Part shown: in pieces, positions 59,565 through 64,000 of the stretch
Layout: every line of letters begins with the position of its first letter
How positions within the stretch are numbered: the first letter of the stretch is position 1
Source of the DNA: Curvularia sp. ZM96
Taxonomy: Eukaryota > Ascomycota > Dothideomycetes > Pleosporales > Pleosporaceae
Direction: 5' to 3'
Assembly: GCA_022457065.1 (NCBI GenBank)
Contig: JAJGBQ010000003.1
Coordinates: 2,666,001-2,730,000, forward strand
DNA length: 64,000 nucleotides
Notes under the pieces: generated by a model
Database searches by the model: none
What the model saw: only the letters and a program-made list of their open reading frames with translations
Told to the model about the DNA's origin: nothing
Made by a program: the position numbers and the translations under genes

Positions 59565-60165
59565 AAATGGAATGAATAAATGTTGCAACCCGACCATATC
59601 GATCTCTAATCTGATCTAGTTAAAGCAGGACTCCGTCAAATTGTAATCGAACCATGGCAAGCTCGTTGGCGGCCCCAAATATAGGCTCCAAGACAATAGA
59701 GGCCCTATAAGAGAGTGACGGTTCATTGATGAGCTGCTGATGCTTCTCGGCATTGGTTTTTTGCTGTTGCCAATGTCTTTCCAAAATGATGCTCCTGCAT
59801 TGAAAGCTCTCCGGCAACTGTAGCTGAGACTCCGGTTCTCCAATGAGCACTTCGATGTCACTTAGCCATTTTGCCAAGTCAGCCTCCCATAGTATCGCTA
59901 CCTTGAAAGGCGAAACGTGAATTGCACTCTGCTGCACGGTGCTGGCAAACCCGCTTGTTCCAGATACCACTTCATCCGTGTGTGTGTACTGCGAGAGCAA
60001 CAACGTCCAAGCTGCGTAGAGCATGGCCGTTGGAGAGATGGGCGCAGATGCGGCAATACTTGGTATGCAGACTTCAAGCGTCTAGTTCACCACTGGCTCA
60101 TATCGAACAGATGGTAGCGTTGGCCATTCCATGGCCACCGACTGGTTGTTTTCGTGGACTTTCAT
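59565..60165 (-). pseudogene. Relic of an NRPS condensation domain
   Basis: Read on the minus strand from 60165: WPTLPSVRYEPVVN, then TAG (60084-60082), then TLEVCIPSIAASAPISPTAM and LYAAWTLLLSQYTHTDEVVS, which is the typical A(A/T)W..LLSxYTxxDDVVFG block of condensation domains. The frame then runs to LQFDGVLL, a TAA (59622-59620), and an open tail LDQIRDRYGRVATF that also fits the end of a C domain. The core between DEVVSG and the end is too divergent and too short, so part is deleted. Both stops would be Gln (CAG, CAA) with one C-to-T change each. No adenylation or carrier domain is nearby. It lies next to an MFS transporter and a bZIP-ankyrin gene. Confidence 0.5.
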
Positions 60166-60754
60166 AGTAACGTACACTGGACATATGTTCTGACCAAGAT
60201 GAAGTGCTGGCAGTCTTTAGAACAGGTGGCTGTCTGTGCACTAGAGAAACACTAAGTTTTCATTCAAAAAATACAATGCAGTGTAATAGTGAGTTGAGAA
60301 AGCAGGTGTTGTTAAGTGCCGAAGGGCGCATGGCTGTGCAGCAATAATAAAGAGTGAGTATGGGGGTGTGGTTTCATATGTACATTCGTCATGACCACTA
60401 AATACTGCCTAGGTGGACGCTTGTTTCCTACCAATTGCGTAGAGGCTAAGCCGATCGTGGAAGAAAAAACTTTGAGTTCCCCAAGGTGGAGAGAATGGGA
60501 GCCTGGACGTCTGCATTGATCTGCACGGTCAACATGTATAGTCACTACCCAATTAGCGGCCATTGGCTAATCATGGAATCCTGCAGGAGCGCAAGTCATT
60601 CCTTTATTAACCAAGCCTAGTTTTTAGGCTGCCAGGCAGAAATTTGAGGAACATACACCGTGAAGTTACACTGGGTCTTCCGATCTTTCTTCACCTTTCC
60701 TGGCCAAGTTCAGCCCCCATCCCACACGTATCTGGACAGTTTCGATCCGTTTTC
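60166..60754. other. Intergenic, NRPS relic / MFS promoter
   Basis: 589 AT-rich bases holding the MFS promoter. A minus-strand frame at 60312-60563 has no motif. No further NRPS-like sequence was recognised. Confidence 0.5.
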
Positions 60755-62222
60755 ATGGAAAGTACGCCCTTGTTGAACGGGGAGCGGTCTACCCCACTTC
60801 CGCCTGTGACTGCGCCGCAGTCGCAGAAACTGCGAACCCTGCTGCTCGTCACACTATCCGTTCTGGCCATCGACTTTGGAGGTGCTTTGGCCTATCCGCC
60901 CAGCATCGCGATCTATGAATCAATCATTTGCCATAGGAACCAAAACGAATCGTCCTGCAAATCTGCCCCTGTTCAAGCAGAGTTAGCCCTTGTCACAGGC
61001 GTTAAGGACACTGTTGACCAAATCCCTGGTCTCCTTCTGGGTCTCCCTTATGGGCTCGCAGCCGATCGCATTGGGCGCCGGCCGATCCTTCTACTCTGTC
61101 TGTCAGGCCTCCTGCTCCAAGAGTTTGCTATACGAGCCATCTGCTGGTGGTCCTTTCTGCCTTTACGCGCTGTGTGGGCTACACCACTCGCTCAGATAAT
61201 GGGTGGTGGCCCACAAATTGCAACATCACTAGCGTATGCCATCATCGCCGACGTAGTCTCGCCAGAAGAGCGGTATGTTGGCATTCATGTTTGTGCTTCC
61301 AGAATCTGAGTTAACAAAGATGCGCAGAACATCGTTTTTCTTTCTTTTGGCAGCGGTGATTCTGACTAGCGAAATCCTCGCCTCTCCAGCCAGCGCACTT
61401 TTAATGTGGAAGAATAGCCCCTGGCTCCCATCTCTAATAGGCATTGCGATACAGAGTATTGGTGTTATGGCGGCATACGGGTTACCGGAAACATTGGCGA
61501 CGTCAAACACTTCTTGCCGCGAAAGCTGTCGCCAGGTGGATTCTGATGCGAATCCCAACACCAGCTCCAGTCTCAAACTGAACTCCACCAATGTTTGCAT
61601 TCTCGTGGCTTTGTTCTTCGCGAGCATAGGGAAACAAGCGCTTCAACTGGTCATCCAATATGCATCACTTCGCTTTGGATGGAGTGTTGCCGAAGCAACT
61701 TTGCTCATCCCTCTTAAGGGCATCATCACTCTTGTGACTCTGCTGGTTCTGTTACCAAAGCTCTCGGACTGGTTGAGTGTGCGCATGTCAACGTACCGCA
61801 AGGACCTCTATGTCGTCCAAGGTAGCTCGTGGATGCTTGCACTGGGTGCTGTCTTGATGGCTATTGCTCCCAACCCAGTTGCTTTCGCTACGGGAATTAG
61901 CCTGCTCGCTTGCGGCTGGGGGTTCTACTCTGCTCTTCGAAGTTTAGCCATAGATGTGGTTGAACCAAGTTGTGTTGGGACTGTAAGCACTGCTATAGCC
62001 ATGGTGCAAAGTTGCGGTACTATGGTATCAGGGCCACTTATTTCATCAGCCTTTCGATATGGACTTTCTGGGGCTCTCATATGGCGCGGTCTCCCATACA
62101 TGGTCGCAGCAGGGTTTTTTCTTGTGACAAGCGGCTTGGTACTCTGTATTCCGCGTCAAAGGCCAGAAAGTATATTGGCCGAGGAACGAGAGTCGGATGC
62201 GAGTGAAGGTGAAATAGACTAG
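60755..62222 (+). CDS. Major facilitator superfamily transporter
   Basis: Two exons (60755-61272 and 61328-62222, 55-nt intron) give 470 residues with about twelve membrane segments. Motif A between segments 2 and 3 is LPYGLAADRIGRRPI. An extracytosolic loop with RNQNESSCKSAPVQAEL follows segment 1, a feature of a fungal MFS group often found beside secondary-metabolite genes. The middle loop (residues about 240-275) is short. The C-terminus is acidic (EERESDASEGEID). Splicing at CG|GTATGT restores EER-TSFFFLLAAVIL across the junction. The substrate is unknown; efflux of a metabolite is an inference from the neighbours. The stop is 17 bases from the stop of the bZIP-ankyrin gene. Confidence 0.9.
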
Positions 62223-62239
62223 AAGAATCTTCTTTCGAA

Positions 62240-63097
62240 TCATGTCTTCTCAACGCGACGGTAGAGCCGAATATAAATTTGTTCGTTTTTTGTAATAGCA
62301 CCGTGTACAAGCAGCACACGAACAATAGCAACATTCCCACCGTCGATTGCTAAATTGAGGGGGATACGACTTTGACTATCCCTTACATGTACATCTGCCC
62401 CGTAGCTAATAAAAGATTCAATAATGGCGGCGTGATGGAAATTGACTGCCAGATGCAGAGGAGCATTGACTCTATTGTCCAATTCATTGGCGGAGGAGCC
62501 ATGCTGCAATAGTAGATAAACAATTTGGAGTTTTCCATTCGCCACAGCGCGATGCAATGGAAACGTGGGTTCCAGGATTTGAGTGGCTGGAAAAGATGCT
62601 AAACTGTCCATTGGAAGCTGTGCATAGGATGACAAGCGCCTAGTCCACGATCGATCTATCGGGGCAGCTGCTTCCCCTGGCATCGTAGTAGCAGTATCCA
62701 TATCTAGCATGGTCAAGAAACATGTATTGGGGCTTGTAGTGGGTCTTGATTGTCGCTCCTGAGAGGGTTCATGATCATACGGCAGTAGGTGTCCGTATGG
62801 CGCTGGGTACTCGTTCCCAACGTCAAGCCCACCTGCACTGTCAAGTGTGCCATGTTCGTGGGGCGATGTCATTTTGAGACAGCTAGCGATACTGAGATGC
62901 TCCGTCATTCGCGATATGTCGTCCGCCGTACGATCATAGGATGAGCGGAGGACCTGGTCTTGCTGCTGCTGGCGTTGCCTTAGCCAGGTTTTATATTAGT
63001 ACAAGGCTCCAAAATTTGATATACTTTGATTATCGAAATTCATTGAGACCTACGGGATCTGCGTCTTGATATTCTGTTGCGTTTTTTCTTTTATCAT
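62240..63097 (-). CDS. bZIP-ankyrin (bANK-type) transcription regulator
   Basis: Two exons (63097-63054 and 62978-62240) with a 75-nt intron whose TACTAAT branch site lies 12 nt before the CTAAG acceptor; total 260 residues. The first exon supplies KEKTQQNIKTQIP and the second QRQQQQDQVLRSS, which joined give the bZIP spacing NxxxQxxxR. A proline lies inside the basic helix, which is odd. The C-terminal half has three ankyrin repeats (FPLHRAVANGKLQIVYLLLQ; APLHLAVNFHHAAIIES; IPLNLAIDGGNVAIVRVLL). A short basic region followed by ankyrin repeats and no long leucine zipper is the bANK layout known from pathway regulators such as ToxE in Cochliobolus; that this protein regulates the adjacent MFS gene is inference. 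Confidence 0.7.
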
Positions 63098-64000
63098 CTC
63101 TACTCAAGGTAATCGTAGTCTGCATAACTAGTAGATAAGGATATTTTTCCCAATGTTTTGGATACACTGGAACCAACAAATCCAGAAAATTCTGCTAAAA
63201 TTTAAGTTGTCCAGCGGTCCGCAGTAACAAAGCGCCACGGTAGCAACCCTTCCTATCTGACGAAGATGTCCATGAGTCAAGAATGACCGAGGTCGCACAG
63301 GGAGCACACTTCCCCACGCAGTGCTGCCTCTCGTTTATCGTTCTCAGCTCACAGGGTTTCTCGTCATACCGCGCATGGAAGATCATTAGACTAGAGCTGA
63401 ATTGCAGCACATCTCACCCATGTACAGCGATCTGTGAGCAAGTGTATTATTCGATCGACCTAGACTTGTTCATTGGTTGCTTGTGGGAGGTAGTTGATCT
63501 CCGCTTTATGTGATTAATGCCGCTTTAGCTGCATATCAGCACAATCACGCCCACGGACATCTGGTCCTCTCGCCCACAGAGGATGCTCCTAAAGCGAGTG
63601 GAGTCACTCCTGCACAGCCTGAAAGAAGGCAAAAAGCAATGAACATGCCGACATTTGTGCTCAAGGCACATCCAACGGAAAAGGCGGTGAAGAGAATGCT
63701 CGACACCTGATAGACAAGCGAGCGGCCATAGAGCTCTGAGAGGGGAGCAACGAGGAGGGGTTCAAAATGAATATCTAATAACGTATGCGGATAGGATGAA
63801 GGATTCGACGCCCGCTGCGGGTGTTTTCAGATCTGCTCAGCATCTTCTGATGTTTGGGGCTCCTTCATGTCGGTGGGTACGGAAAGGCTAGCTATATACT
63901 AGCGTAGTCGGCTTTCTCTGGGATACAGCTGCAACAGAGTTATAAGCACACCAGCGAACAAGGGTCTGGCGAGTCTACACGGTACCGGCAGCCGTGTTTT
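63098..64000. other. Gene-poor end of window
   Basis: About 900 bases upstream of the bZIP-ankyrin gene. A plus-strand frame of 66 residues (63510-63710) ends in a Lys/Glu-rich helix but has no motif I recognise, and another lies at 63283-63513; neither is called. A promoter for the regulator should lie at 63098-63500. Confidence 0.45.

Noticed and set aside
63510..63710. Plus-strand 66-residue frame near the window end
   Set aside because: No motif, no partner exon seen, and length within chance expectation.

Overview
The window is 64 kb of nuclear DNA from a filamentous ascomycete. Genes lie on both strands, are mostly intron-poor, and carry introns of about 50-75 nt with GTRNGT donors, CTAAC/CTAAT-type branch points and YAG acceptors. 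The gene set (UncA-type kinesin-3, Pal1, Bub2, Rsc4-like tandem bromodomain protein, Pro-rich GH17 protein, bZIP-ankyrin regulator) suits Pezizomycotina. A Pleosporales-like Dothideomycete is my best guess, but it is inference. Exon boundaries were placed by hand from reading frame plus splice signals.

Layout. 0-24 kb is mostly conserved housekeeping: a partial acidic protein, Trm5 tRNA methyltransferase, kinesin-3, an APH-like kinase, a TDT/Mae1-type transporter, a Nudix hydrolase ending in a PTS1-like tripeptide, eIF4A, an F-box/JmjC protein and the mitotic-exit GAP Bub2. 24-31.5 kb is accessory in character: an SDR, a divergent pair of AIG1/GIMAP-like P-loop GTPases (one joined to a C-terminal ZZ zinc finger, the other frameshifted at its P-loop) and an EthD-like barrel protein. 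33-43 kb holds the Rsc4-like remodeler subunit, a CaM kinase, a small membrane-anchored protein with two plausible splice forms, a DUF1294 protein, a decayed VOC fragment and a secreted GH17 wall protein with Pro-rich repeats.

44-59 kb holds an FAD monooxygenase, the U6 phosphodiesterase Usb1, Pal1, a polytopic membrane protein with an alpha/beta-hydrolase-like domain, the PP2A methylesterase Ppe1, the ribosome-biogenesis factor Utp23 and a large DUF726 lipase-like protein. 59.5-63.1 kb looks like a small or eroded secondary-metabolite locus: an NRPS condensation-domain relic with two in-frame stops, an intact MFS transporter, and tail-to-tail with it (17 bp apart) a bZIP-ankyrin regulator.

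The most interesting places are the GTPase/ZZ pair, the NRPS relic/MFS/bZIP-ankyrin block, the alternatively spliceable gene at 38.8-39.4 kb, and the 2.1 kb gene-free stretch between convergent genes at 9.7-11.8 kb. No transposon, CRISPR array, rRNA or convincing tRNA was seen.
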